Notes: generated from the letters alone by a model not told the origin. DNA of 64,000 nt from Tenacibaculum piscium (GCF_021390715.1 NZ_JAJGWT010000011.1:1614-65613), one strand, 5' to 3'; positions 17,958-26,847 are shown, numbered from the stretch's first letter. Translations and numbers: made by a program.

Positions 17958-18049
17958 TTGAAGCTATTTCCCGCTTTGCGCACTCGCTCTTTTTTTTGAA
18001 GAAAAATCAAAAAAAAGGAGCTCAAACAATTGCTTCAATCGGGGCTAGG
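17958..18049. repeat. Palindromic intergenic element (CTAGCCCCGATTGAAG family), copy 1
   Basis: The outer arms TTGAAGC and GCTTCAA enclose a stem of GCTCTTTTTTTTGA (17986-17999) against TCAAAAAAAAGGAGC (18007-18021). The block ends in TCGGGGCTAGG. A near-identical copy in the opposite orientation lies at 31961-32048. It fills the 332-bp gap between the DjlA-like gene and the bacilliredoxin gene. It has no open reading frame. Confidence 0.8.
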
Positions 18050-18134
18050 TCTATTTATTAAGTTTTGAGTATTTTCTTAAATCTTGTTTTTTTATTAAAA
18101 TGGCGAGTTTCATTCTAGATATGCTTTTTTGGAG

Positions 18135-18166
18135 TTTGATTCTTGTTTTTAAATAAAGTATCTTTG
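18135..18166 (+). promoter_or_regulatory. Promoter for the bacilliredoxin gene
   Basis: TTTG (18135-18138) and TATCTTTG (18159-18166) are 20 nt apart, a good -33/-7 pair for Bacteroidota. The leader to the start codon is 25 nt. Confidence 0.65.
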
Positions 18167-18191
18167 CAGAAAACCATTTAACACAAAAAAT

Positions 18192-18602
18192 ATGTACCCA
18201 GAAGAATTAGTAAAACCGATGCGTGATCAATTAATCGACGCTGGTTTTGACGCATTATATACCGCTGAAGATGTTGATAAAGCATTAGCAAAACAAGGAA
18301 CAACTTTAGTAATGGTAAACTCTGTTTGTGGTTGTGCTGCAGGTACTGCAAGACCAGGAGCTATTGCCTCTTTAGGCGCTGAAAAAACACCAACAAATTT
18401 AACGACTGTATTTGCAGGTGTAGAGAAAGAATCTACGGCAAGAGCAAGAGAAATGATGATTCCTTTTCCTCCATCGTCTCCAGCGATTGCGTTATTTAAG
18501 GATGGTAATTTAGTTCATATTTTAGAGCGTCATCATATTGAAGGACATTCAGCACAAGCAATTGCACAGAATTTAGCAGCAGCTTACGATGAATTTTGCT
18601 AG
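18192..18602 (+). CDS. BrxA/BrxB family bacilliredoxin
   Basis: A 136-aa thioredoxin-fold protein of the YphP/YqiW (DUF1094) family. It starts MYPEELVKPMRDQL and has the redox motif Cys46-Gly47-Cys48 in NSVCGCAAGTARPG, both typical. In Firmicutes these proteins remove bacillithiol from oxidised proteins; Bacteroidota also make bacillithiol in several lineages. It is monocistronic, with its own promoter and a strong bidirectional terminator after it. No bacillithiol biosynthesis gene is visible in the window. Confidence 0.93.
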   Translation: MYPEELVKPMRDQLIDAGFDALYTAEDVDKALAKQGTTLVMVNSVCGCAAGTARPGAIASLGAEKTPTNLTTVFAGVEKESTARAREMMIPFPPSSPAIALFKDGNLVHILERHHIEGHSAQAIAQNLAAAYDEFC

Positions 18603-18627
18603 TCAGTATTTATAGAAAATATTTTAA

Positions 18628-18657
18628 ATAAAATCCAGCAAATTTGCTGGATTTTAT
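18628..18657. terminator. Bidirectional terminator (30-bp perfect palindrome)
   Basis: A perfect 30-bp palindrome centred on AATT, with arms ATAAAATCCAGCA and its complement. T and A runs flank it on both sides. It lies between the convergent bacilliredoxin (+) and UmuD-like (-) genes and can stop transcription both ways. Confidence 0.85.
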
Positions 18658-18677
18658 TTTATACTGATATTCTAAAA

Positions 18678-19115
18678 TTACACTTTTTTAATAACACTTG
18701 TTACAATTCCCCAGATGATAAAATTATTTTCTTCGGTAATTTTGATTACAGGATAATCAGGATTTTCGGGTTGTAGCCAAACTTCATCTTTGGTTACTCT
18801 TAATCTTTTTACGGTAAATTCTCCATCTAAAAAACAGACAGCTATTTTATTATTTGTTGGTGTAATACTTCTATCAATTACTAATAAATCATTATCATCT
18901 AATCCTGCACCAATCATTGATTGTCCGCTAACTTTCGCAAAAAAAGTAGCCTCTTTATTTTTAATTAACTCTTCATCCAAAGAAATACGTGTTTCTTTAA
19001 AATCATCGGCAGGCGATGGAAAACCTGCAGAAATCCCCATGTCTATAAAAATGGCACCCTTACTTTTACTCATTTCCTTAGGTGCTAAAAAAGTTAATAC
19101 TTTTGATGTATTCAT
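18678..19115 (-). CDS. umuD: UmuD-like S24 family self-cleaving protein
   Basis: A 145-aa S24-family protein. The cleavage site is visible as Ala30-Gly31 in GISAGFPSPADDF, matching the FPSP landmark of UmuD. The catalytic dyad is Ser66 in VSGQSMIGAG and Lys103 in GEFTVKRLR. There is no LexA-type DNA-binding domain. In E. coli UmuD' joins UmuC to form error-prone polymerase V. Here no umuC follows: the downstream neighbour is convergent. The partner polymerase must be elsewhere or absent. No SOS box was recognised upstream. Confidence 0.9.
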   Translation of the reverse strand: MNTSKVLTFLAPKEMSKSKGAIFIDMGISAGFPSPADDFKETRISLDEELIKNKEATFFAKVSGQSMIGAGLDDNDLLVIDRSITPTNNKIAVCFLDGEFTVKRLRVTKDEVWLQPENPDYPVIKITEENNFIIWGIVTSVIKKV

Positions 19116-19302
19116 AATTTATTTTATGATAATAATCTGATTCCTATTTTGACTATACTTCGCCATCTACTTCTGAAGGAAATGCTAATTTAACACATTA
19201 ATTTTTAATCCTTTAATTGATATGCATCAAAAAAGCAATAAAATTTAAAATAGATAATAAACATTGCATGATAAGCTCAAAAATAATCTACTGAAGTTTG
19301 CT

Positions 19303-19310
19303 TATTTTTG
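19303..19310 (+). promoter_or_regulatory. -7 promoter box abutting the Lrp/AsnC gene
   Basis: TATTTTTG fits TAnnTTTG and ends 4 nt before the ATG at 19315. It supports this start over the in-frame TTG at 19264 and suggests a leaderless mRNA. Confidence 0.55.
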
Positions 19311-19314
19311 CAGT

Positions 19315-19776
19315 ATGATTAAAAAGTTAAAAATTGATGGAATTGATAAAATTATCATCAAACGGTTGGTTGCCGATGCACGTACGCCTATTTTAAGCAT
19401 TGCTCGGGAAGTTGGAATTTCAGGAGCTGCCATTCATCAGCGATTGCGAAAATTAGATGCTTCTGATTTAATTGATGGTTATAAAATGGTCTTAAATCCG
19501 AAGGCTTTAGGCTATAATACGACCGCTTTTGTAGGGGTGTTTTTAGATTCTTCGAGCTTGTATTCATCAGCAATAAAAAGATTAAAAGAAATTCCTGAAG
19601 TTGTTGAAAGCCATTATACAACAGGGAATTATGCTATTTTTATCAAAATACTTTGTAAAAATAATGAAGATTTAATGCACTTATTAAATAAAGATATTCA
19701 AAATATAAAAGGCGTTTCAAGAACCGAAACCTTTATTTCTTTAGACCAACAAATAGACCGACAAATCAAAATTTAA
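19315..19776 (+). CDS. Lrp/AsnC family transcriptional regulator
   Basis: A 153-aa regulator. The N-terminal helix-turn-helix covers about residues 8-60 (LSIAREVGISGAAIHQRLRKL). The C-terminal RAM/AsnC ligand domain covers about residues 68-150, with the typical VVESHYTTGNYAIFIKI strand. Lrp-type proteins bind amino acids and form dimers to octamers on DNA. The start at 19315 is chosen because the -7 box lies just upstream and the family begins about here; an in-frame TTG at 19264 would add 17 atypical residues. Its ligand and targets are unknown. It is followed at 65 bp by the HupE-like gene. Confidence 0.92.
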   Translation: MIKKLKIDGIDKIIIKRLVADARTPILSIAREVGISGAAIHQRLRKLDASDLIDGYKMVLNPKALGYNTTAFVGVFLDSSSLYSSAIKRLKEIPEVVESHYTTGNYAIFIKILCKNNEDLMHLLNKDIQNIKGVSRTETFISLDQQIDRQIKI

Positions 19777-19841
19777 ACTTTTTATATTTCAACTATTTAT
19801 CATTTTAATTATTTAATTATCATTAATACTTACTCAAATCA

Positions 19842-20423
19842 ATGAACGATTTTATTTTTTACCTTAAAATGGGCTTATTTCATGTGCTTGATATTAGTGC
19901 CTATGACCATATTTTATTTTTAATCGTCTTGGCGATTGTATATCAATTTAAACAATGGAAAAAAGTTTTATGGTTAATCACGTTATTTACCGTTGGACAT
20001 TCGATAACTTTGGCACTTTCTGCCTATGGAATCGTCAAAATAAATGCCGATTTAGTCGAGTTTTTAATTCCATTAAGTATTTTCATCACTGGTTTGCTGA
20101 ATGTTTTAACCGCTAAAAAAGCATCGGTAGGAAAAGAAAATCAAAATTTATTTTTTGCTTTATTCTTCGGATTAATTCACGGACTTGGTTTTTCAAATTA
20201 TTTCAAAATAATGATTGGTAAAACTTCCGATAAATTAATGCCACTTTTAGAATTTGCTATCGGTGTAGAAATCGCACAAATTATTATTGTTTTAGGAATT
20301 TTATTGGCAGGGAAAATAGCATTAACATTCTTGAATTTACACCGAAGAGATTGGATTTTAGTGGTTTCATCAATTGTTATGGGAATTGCTTTCGAGATGA
20401 TGATGAATCGTATTTTTTGGTAA
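19842..20423 (+). CDS. HupE/UreJ family membrane protein
   Basis: A 193-aa protein with about six hydrophobic segments. The motifs DISAYDHILFLIVLA, TVGHSITLALS and GLIHGLGFS carry the conserved His and Asp residues of the HupE/UreJ family. Characterised members move nickel for hydrogenase or urease. No nickel enzyme is encoded nearby, so the substrate here is uncertain; Bacteroidota often have such proteins without nickel enzymes next to them. It is in the same orientation as the Lrp gene before it and the dCMP deaminase after it. Confidence 0.9.
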   Translation: MNDFIFYLKMGLFHVLDISAYDHILFLIVLAIVYQFKQWKKVLWLITLFTVGHSITLALSAYGIVKINADLVEFLIPLSIFITGLLNVLTAKKASVGKENQNLFFALFFGLIHGLGFSNYFKIMIGKTSDKLMPLLEFAIGVEIAQIIIVLGILLAGKIALTFLNLHRRDWILVVSSIVMGIAFEMMMNRIFW

Positions 20424-20481
20424 CGAATTAGATAATTAACTTTTAAAAACTCTTGTAAAATCTATAAATTCATTTATTATT

Positions 20482-20910
20482 TTGGGTAAAAAACAATTAA
20501 AATACGACAAGGCCTATTTGAAAATGGCAAAAGAATGGGGTAAATTATCGCATTGCAAACGCAAACAAGTAGGCGCGATTATCGTTAAAGATCGCATGAT
20601 TATTTCTGATGGTTATAACGGAACGCCTTCTGGCTTTGAAAATTATTGTGAAGACGAAGAAGGCTACACAAAATGGTACGTACTACACGCCGAGGCAAAT
20701 GCGATTTTAAAAGTTGCTGCTTCTACGCAATCATGCAAAGGTGCGACCTTATATATTACACTTTCTCCTTGCCAACAATGTAGCAAATTAATACATCAGG
20801 CGGGTATAAAACGCGTGGTTTATGCCGAAGATTATAAAGATACTTCTGGCATCGATTTTTTAGAAAAAGCAGGGGTTAAAATCATACATTTACCTTATGA
20901 AAAAAAATAA
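20482..20910 (+). CDS. dCMP/deoxycytidylate deaminase family protein
   Basis: Zinc-dependent deaminase that would convert dCMP to dUMP for thymidylate synthesis. At 142 aa it has the full motif set: His69 and Glu71 in HAEANAIL (zinc ligand and proton shuttle) and Cys97/Cys100 in SPCQQC (zinc). The N-terminal region KYDKAYLKMAKEWGKLSHC is typical, so translation must begin close to a TTG codon at 20482; the first ATG, 14 codons later, would cut into the fold. A non-ATG start is therefore likely. Its 3' end overlaps the protease gene by 14 nt, so the two are coupled. Confidence 0.92.
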   Translation: MGKKQLKYDKAYLKMAKEWGKLSHCKRKQVGAIIVKDRMIISDGYNGTPSGFENYCEDEEGYTKWYVLHAEANAILKVAASTQSCKGATLYITLSPCQQCSKLIHQAGIKRVVYAEDYKDTSGIDFLEKAGVKIIHLPYEKK

Positions 20911-22459
20911 TTTCCCTATCTATTTTTCCTTTGCCGTAGTTTTAGGTATCCTTATCGGAACTTTTTTTAGCAAAGGAACAACAACTAATTTTATCCGAAA
21001 AAATTCAGCATCGGAAAAAAAAATAAAACGCTTAATCGATTACATACAACATGATTATGTCGATGCTGTAAATACTGATGATTTATTAGACGGTGCAATA
21101 ACCGAAATGCTCGGTAAATTAGACCCACATTCTGTATATATTCCCAAAGAAAAACTTCAATTAATTACCGAAAATATGCAAGGTAATTTTGTAGGAATCG
21201 GCGTGCAATATCGTATGATTGGCGACACTATTACAGTGATTTCACCTATCAAAGGAGGTCCAAGTATTAAAGCGGGAATTAAAGCAGGCGACCGTATTTT
21301 ATCCGCAGATAAAGATACCTTATTCGGTAAAAATTTATCGACAACAACCATCATGAAATCCCTAAAAGGAGAACCAAATACAAGCGTTCGCTTACAAATT
21401 TATCGAAAAACAATCGATAGTATTTTTGATGTAAATATCAATAGAAATAAGGTAAATATTAAAAGTGTTGATGTCGCTTATATGCTAAATGATAGTCTTG
21501 GGTATATCAAATTAAATCGTTTTGCTCGTAATTCTTATCTGGAATTTAAAAATTCTTTACGTGATTTAAAAGAAAAAGGAATGACCGATTTAGTATTTGA
21601 TCTTCGTGGAAATGGCGGTGGTTTTGTGGATATCGCCAATAGTATTGTTGATGAATTTTTAGAAGATGAAAAATTAATTGTATTCACCAAAAATAATAAA
21701 GGAAACATTAAAGAATCGTTTGCCACCGAAAAAGGAAGTTTTGAAAAAGGTGGTTTATATGTTTTAATTGATGAAAATTCAGCTTCGGCTTCGGAAATTG
21801 TTGCGGGAGCTTTGCAAGATAATGACAAAGGAATTATCATCGGTCGGCGTTCGTTCGGAAAAGGATTGGTACAACAAGAAATGGATTTAGGAGATGGTTC
21901 TGCAGTTCGTTTAACAATCGCTCGCTATTACACGCCAACAGGACGTTCCATTCAAAAACCATACAAAAAAGAAGACGCAACTTCGGTATATGATACCGAT
22001 TTTGATACTCGATTAAAAAATGGCGAGTTTTTCACAAAAGATAGCATCAAAACTATTGATAGTCTAAAATTTACCACGCCAAAAGGAAAAATTGTGTACG
22101 GCGGTGGCGGTATTATTCCTGATTATTTTGTGTCTGTAGATACCACAAACTATATTCCAACTATCTTTTTTAGACCTTTAAATACCTTTGCTTTTAATTA
22201 TGTCGATAATAATCGTACAGCATTAGAAAACCTAACAGTCGAAGAATTTATCAAAAATTTTGATGCTAAAAATGATGTTTCTACTGAATTTTTCAAAGAA
22301 CTTAAAAGTTATAAATTCTCTAAAAAAACGAAAAATCAACTAAAAGAAACGCTAAAAACAGTCATCGCTAGAGAACTTTTTAGCGATGAAGGTTTGTATA
22401 AAGTGAATCAAATGAATGATAAAATGCTTCAAAAAGTATTTGAATTAGAAACGAAATAA
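20897..22459 (+). CDS. S41 family C-terminal processing peptidase
   Basis: A 520-aa periplasmic serine protease with an N-terminal signal or anchor (about residues 5-24). A PDZ domain (about residues 85-170) includes GIGVQYRMIGD and KAGIKAGDRIL. The S41 catalytic core has the serine in ENSASASEIVAG (residues 293-304) and the lysine at 322 in RRSFGKGLVQ. These Ctp/Prc-type enzymes trim or degrade proteins from non-polar C-termini. It overlaps the dCMP deaminase gene by 14 nt, a coupling seen across Flavobacteriia. The C-terminal 120 residues are less conserved. Confidence 0.94.
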   Translation: MKKNNFPIYFSFAVVLGILIGTFFSKGTTTNFIRKNSASEKKIKRLIDYIQHDYVDAVNTDDLLDGAITEMLGKLDPHSVYIPKEKLQLITENMQGNFVGIGVQYRMIGDTITVISPIKGGPSIKAGIKAGDRILSADKDTLFGKNLSTTTIMKSLKGEPNTSVRLQIYRKTIDSIFDVNINRNKVNIKSVDVAYMLNDSLGYIKLNRFARNSYLEFKNSLRDLKEKGMTDLVFDLRGNGGGFVDIANSIVDEFLEDEKLIVFTKNNKGNIKESFATEKGSFEKGGLYVLIDENSASASEIVAGALQDNDKGIIIGRRSFGKGLVQQEMDLGDGSAVRLTIARYYTPTGRSIQKPYKKEDATSVYDTDFDTRLKNGEFFTKDSIKTIDSLKFTTPKGKIVYGGGGIIPDYFVSVDTTNYIPTIFFRPLNTFAFNYVDNNRTALENLTVEEFIKNFDAKNDVSTEFFKELKSYKFSKKTKNQLKETLKTVIARELFSDEGLYKVNQMNDKMLQKVFELETK

Positions 22460-22775
22460 TCAAAAAAAACACTTATACCAATATAAGAAACGCTTACCTC
22501 CTATTTTTAAGCACTAAGGGATTCTAAAATAAATCACTTTCAATTACTCTTTACATTTGTAGTAAGTTAAAAATAAAAGAAGGGTTTTTTAACTACAAAA
22601 AAAGTGGTAATTAACATGTATGTATTCAAATTCAGGAGGGAGGGAATTAAGATACTATGTTTTTTACTGCTTTTTTACGCTTTAAAGTACCTGAGCTACA
22701 CTCAAAGCTAAGTCCTAGTGTCTTTTTTATTAACACATACCAGTTCCTCGAATTAAAATTGATAATTTGTTTTTT
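22460..22775. other. Intergenic gap without a recognised gene
   Basis: This 316-bp gap lies between the convergent protease and LytTR regulator genes. I see AT-rich sequence, an imperfect inverted pair around TTGTAGT and AACTACAA (22557-22600), and a purine stretch AGGAGGGAGGG (22635-22645). The small frame after that stretch (22657-22842) runs antisense into the regulator gene and looks spurious. No clean terminator was found. Confidence 0.5.
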
Positions 22776-23522
22776 TTATCTAAAAATTTTATTTTTTTTC
22801 AAAAATTGCTTCTTAAAACGATCACTAAATAATACTTTATGATTATTATTTAAAATCAATAAATTATCTTCAAAATAAAGTGCTTGTATTTTTTTAAGAT
22901 TTACTAAATAATTTCGGTGAGTTTGAACAAAATAAGTATCGCCAAGTAATTCTTTCACTTTTGTTAACGATAATCGAATCATATACTCCTGATCTTGATC
23001 ACAAACAAATCGGCAGTATTTTTCTTTAACTTCTACATAAAAAATTGATTTTATATCAACCTTTACAATACCTTGGTTTTTTTTAACAAATAAAAAGGAA
23101 GGTGTAATAATCGCTTTTTCATCACTTAAACTGCTGTTATTTCCCTGTTCATAAAATTTTTCTAAAGCCAATTCTAAAGAATACAGTAATTCCAATTTAT
23201 TAAATGGTTTTAATAAATAAGTGTATGGTTTTGTAAGTTTTGCATCGTTAAATACTACCCTACTTTGCATACTTGTTAAAAATAAAAAAGGCGTTTCAAT
23301 CTGTTCTTTATTTAAGCGATGTGCTAACGAAATACCATCTGGCTGTCCGTTAATCATAATATCTAAAATAATGATATCAAAAAAGCGGTTTTTTAGTTCT
23401 TTTTCAGCGTCTTTAGTATTTTTCACATGAATAACTTCATAATCATGTGCCTCTAATAAGTTTATTATTTCTGTCGCTTCTTCCTCTAAATCTTCTAATA
23501 GAAGCAGTCGTAAATTATTCAT
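22776..23522 (-). CDS. LytTR-type response regulator
   Basis: A 248-aa two-component regulator. The receiver domain (about residues 1-125) has acidic residues near position 10, the phospho-acceptor Asp54 in IIILDIMINGQPDG and the conserved lysine in YLLKPFN. The C-terminal LytTR DNA-binding domain (about 150-248) contains YFVQTHRNYLVNLKKI. LytTR proteins bind pairs of short direct repeats. Its partner is the TPR histidine kinase immediately upstream (91-bp gap). The output genes cannot be told from this window. Confidence 0.93.
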   Translation of the reverse strand: MNNLRLLLLEDLEEEATEIINLLEAHDYEVIHVKNTKDAEKELKNRFFDIIILDIMINGQPDGISLAHRLNKEQIETPFLFLTSMQSRVVFNDAKLTKPYTYLLKPFNKLELLYSLELALEKFYEQGNNSSLSDEKAIITPSFLFVKKNQGIVKVDIKSIFYVEVKEKYCRFVCDQDQEYMIRLSLTKVKELLGDTYFVQTHRNYLVNLKKIQALYFEDNLLILNNNHKVLFSDRFKKQFLKKNKIFR

Positions 23523-23613
23523 CTTTTATAGCTTTTTAACTAACGAAGATACTTATTTTATAAGTTAAATCATCTTAAAAAAACACTAAACAAACTAATT
23601 TCTAGACTAATAA

Positions 23614-25320
23614 CTAAGCTAAAGGCAGTAAAATAACAGCCGTTGTATAAACTCCTTCTTCACTTTCAAAAAACAAAGTTCCTTTATTTTTTTTAATCAA
23701 TGTTTGACACAATAATAAGCCCAATCCAACGCCTTTTGAATGGTCTATTTTAGCTATGGATACATCTTTTAACCCATTAATTTCTTTGAGTTTTTCTGGT
23801 GACATTCCAATTCCAGTATCTTTAATTTCAATCGATGCTTGGTTTTTGGAATATATTTTCATTTTAATCGAAATACTTCCTGAATCTTTCATGTATTTCA
23901 TCGAATTATCGATTAAGTTTCGCAGTACAATTTTTAAAGATTCTTTATCTATTAAAACAAATACCCCTGTTTCTAAATCACTTGAAATAGAAATATCTTT
24001 AACACTTCCTAAATTTTCATAATCAAACAAAAGATGTTCTATTATTGGGCGGAGGGCATTTTTTTCGGGAGTAAAACTTAACATATTACTTTGATCTAAC
24101 GACCAATACAGTACATTATCTAATAAACGACTCGTACTTTGCGTAACTGAAATAGCCAGCTGAGTTGCTTGTTTAATTGCAGGTAAATCATTATTTTCAA
24201 TATGTTTTTCTAGTTTTTTATGCTGTCTTTTTATCGTATTTATAGGCGATCGTAAATCATGTGAAACTACCGAAAACAAATAATCTTTTGTTTTATTAGC
24301 CACACTTAAAGCTTCCTTTTGTGCTATAATTAGTTTATTCTTACTTCGTAATTTTTTATAGACAACCCCTAAAATCGCTAAAAGAAATAACAATAAACTT
24401 CCGCCAAAAATCAATCCTTTTTGAACTATTTTTTGACCTTTTATTTCTTCATTTTTAATTCTAATTTCTTGCTGTTTATAAGCAATGGCAATTTTTTTAT
24501 CTCTTTCGGTAATTTCCCAAATTTTCTCTTTATTCCAAATAGAATCTTTCCAGCGATTACTTTCTTTGTAATACTTAACACTTTTTTTATAGCGTTTTCT
24601 ATTTTCTTCTACCACGGCCATACTAAAAGCAGTACTTTCCTTTAATACGATATCAGTATGCAATTGTGATAAATTATAACTTTCTTTAAATAAGGGAATC
24701 GCTTGTTTATCTAAATATTGATCGTAATACATATATGCCATTCCCATTTTTAATTTAATCAAAGAAGTGGTATCGTTTTTTTGAATTAAAGAAAGCTGTT
24801 TATCATAATAAAAAGTAGCTTTTTTAAAGTCTTTTTTATAAAAATAACATGCTGCTAAATTATGATAGATCATTGACCTTTGCTCAACATCTTTCATAAT
24901 ATCTTTAGATGATACGCATTTCTCTAAGCTTAAAATTGATTGATCGTATTTCTGCTGATTTAAGTAAATATAACCGAGTCTTAAATTTTTTAAAGAAGCA
25001 AAACGCCCTGTATCTGATATTTTATCAAGGCTAAACAGTGCCTTTTTAAATAGTGATTTTTCTGTTGGACTAATACTTTGCAAATAATATATAATATCTT
25101 TTTGATTGGTAGTTGTAACGTCTAATAAAGCTTTATTTGAATAAATATAGCAAGAATCGTATTGTTTTAATTTATAAAATTCAAGAACTTTACAAAAAGA
25201 TTTTATTTGAACTTTTCTACAAATAGAATCTGTTTTATTTCTCAAATCGTCTAATGCTTTTTGAGAAAAAGAATTTATTACGTACATCAATAAAATAAAA
25301 AACACGTATTTATTATTCAT
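23614..25320 (-). CDS. TPR-containing sensor histidine kinase
   Basis: A 568-aa membrane kinase with a signal peptide (about residues 1-19), TPR-like helical repeats in the periplasm (about 60-275) and one transmembrane helix (about 300-320, LIFGGSLLLFLLAILGVVY). The HisKA segment has His354 in SVVSHDLRSPI. The HATPase domain contains DNSMKYMKDSG, IKDTGIGMS and GVGLGLLLC. TPRs probably bind a peptide or envelope protein as the signal. It pairs with the LytTR regulator downstream. Only 8 nt separate it from the GH3-family gene upstream. Confidence 0.93.
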   Translation of the reverse strand: MNNKYVFFILLMYVINSFSQKALDDLRNKTDSICRKVQIKSFCKVLEFYKLKQYDSCYIYSNKALLDVTTTNQKDIIYYLQSISPTEKSLFKKALFSLDKISDTGRFASLKNLRLGYIYLNQQKYDQSILSLEKCVSSKDIMKDVEQRSMIYHNLAACYFYKKDFKKATFYYDKQLSLIQKNDTTSLIKLKMGMAYMYYDQYLDKQAIPLFKESYNLSQLHTDIVLKESTAFSMAVVEENRKRYKKSVKYYKESNRWKDSIWNKEKIWEITERDKKIAIAYKQQEIRIKNEEIKGQKIVQKGLIFGGSLLLFLLAILGVVYKKLRSKNKLIIAQKEALSVANKTKDYLFSVVSHDLRSPINTIKRQHKKLEKHIENNDLPAIKQATQLAISVTQSTSRLLDNVLYWSLDQSNMLSFTPEKNALRPIIEHLLFDYENLGSVKDISISSDLETGVFVLIDKESLKIVLRNLIDNSMKYMKDSGSISIKMKIYSKNQASIEIKDTGIGMSPEKLKEINGLKDVSIAKIDHSKGVGLGLLLCQTLIKKNKGTLFFESEEGVYTTAVILLPLA

Positions 25321-25328
25321 AGTAAAAA

Positions 25329-26822
25329 CTACACTAAAAAGTTTTTTAAGACTTCGGCAATTTTACGATTGTCTGATAATTGTGGGATTTTATTTTGTCC
25401 GCCAAACTTTCCAATTGATTTCATATATTCATGAAAACCACCTTTTTTCACTTTTCTGATGATAAGCGGTTGTAATATTTTCCCTGTAATTAAATCAAAA
25501 TAATATACATTTTGATGTTGCATAGAAGCGTCCATTTTCTGTGCTAATTCGGTTAAATTTTCGGGTTCATTTTCAAATTCGATAAACCATTCATGATACG
25601 GCAATCCGCTTTCAGGATTTACCTGTGGAGCAACGGTAAATTCACTTATCGTGGTTTTTGTACCGATAATTGCATCATTTAAAGCCTTTTCAACTTCTTT
25701 TCCGATTACGTGTTCGCCAAAGGCGGAAATAAAATGTTTAATACGTCCTGTAACTTTTATTCGGTAGGGTTTCAGTGATATAAACTCGATAGTATCGCCG
25801 ATATTATAGCCCCAAAGTCCTGCGGAAGTGTTTAAAATAATGACATAATTTACGTTTAATTCGACATCTTTTAAACAAATTCGTGTAGGATTTTGCTCAT
25901 AAAATTCAGATGCTGGAATAAATTCATAAAAAATTCCTGAATTTAATTGCAGTAACATTCCTTTTTCGGTTTGCGAATCTTGATACGCGATAAATCCTTC
26001 GGAAGCGGGATATAATTCAATATAATCAATTTTTTTTCCGATTAACGTTTCGAATTTATTTTTATACGGTTCAAAATTCACGCCTCCATATACGAAGAAA
26101 TTAAAATTCGGAAATATTTCTGCGATTGGTTTTCCTGTTTTGGCGATTAATTTTTCAAAATACATTTGCACCCAAGACGGAATTCCACTAATGACTGACA
26201 TATCTTGATCAATGGTTTCTTCTACTATTTTATCAACTTTTGTATCCCAATCTTCGATACAATTGGTTTGCCAACTTGGCAACCTATTTTTCAATAAATA
26301 ATTCGGTACATAATGGGCTGCAATCCCGCTTAATCGTCCTAATTTGACACCGTTTAAATCTTCTAAAACAGGGCTTCCTTGTAAAAAAATCATTTTTCCA
26401 TTTACAAAACTAGCATCATTTGTTTCGGCAATATAAAAAAGTAAGGCATTTCGTGCCGATTTTATATGTGTTGGCATTGATTCTTTGGTAATCGGAATAT
26501 ATTTTGCTCCAGAAGTTGTGCCTGAAGTTTTGGCAAAATACAGTGGTTTTCCTTTCCACAAAATATTTTCTTCTCCTGCGACCATCCTATCGACATAGCT
26601 ACGTAATCCTTCATAATCGGTAATTGGAACACGTTTTTTAAAATCTTCATAATTATTGATTGACACAAAATCATGATCATTACCAAAAGCTGTTTTACAT
26701 CCTTCTGACACCAAATATTCGAATACTTTTTGTTGTGTTTTATGCGGATTATTTGCCCATTTATACACTTGTTTTCGTACTTGTTTAGCAAAAGGAATGG
26801 CTAATAATGCTTTGATGCTCAT
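25329..26822 (-). CDS. GH3 family acyl-adenylate-forming protein
   Basis: A 497-aa protein of the GH3 family, named for plant enzymes that join amino acids to auxin or jasmonate. It belongs to the ANL adenylating superfamily. The phosphate-loop motif TSGTTSGAKYIPIT is at residues 99-112. The family blocks YGGVNFEPYK, YPASEGFIAYQ and LWGYNIGDTIEF follow in order. Bacteroidota have conserved GH3 genes whose substrates are unknown; they have no reason to make plant hormone conjugates. It lies between an M23 peptidase gene (25-bp gap) and a TPR kinase (8-bp gap). Confidence 0.9.
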   Translation of the reverse strand: MSIKALLAIPFAKQVRKQVYKWANNPHKTQQKVFEYLVSEGCKTAFGNDHDFVSINNYEDFKKRVPITDYEGLRSYVDRMVAGEENILWKGKPLYFAKTSGTTSGAKYIPITKESMPTHIKSARNALLFYIAETNDASFVNGKMIFLQGSPVLEDLNGVKLGRLSGIAAHYVPNYLLKNRLPSWQTNCIEDWDTKVDKIVEETIDQDMSVISGIPSWVQMYFEKLIAKTGKPIAEIFPNFNFFVYGGVNFEPYKNKFETLIGKKIDYIELYPASEGFIAYQDSQTEKGMLLQLNSGIFYEFIPASEFYEQNPTRICLKDVELNVNYVIILNTSAGLWGYNIGDTIEFISLKPYRIKVTGRIKHFISAFGEHVIGKEVEKALNDAIIGTKTTISEFTVAPQVNPESGLPYHEWFIEFENEPENLTELAQKMDASMQHQNVYYFDLITGKILQPLIIRKVKKGGFHEYMKSIGKFGGQNKIPQLSDNRKIAEVLKNFLV

Positions 26823-26847
26823 GATACAATATTTTAGCTGATTTTTA

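Noticed and set aside
22657..22842. 61-aa hydrophobic frame preceded by a purine-rich stretch
   Set aside because: It runs antisense into the LytTR gene, has no family features, and Shine-Dalgarno-like stretches are not a reliable start signal in this group.
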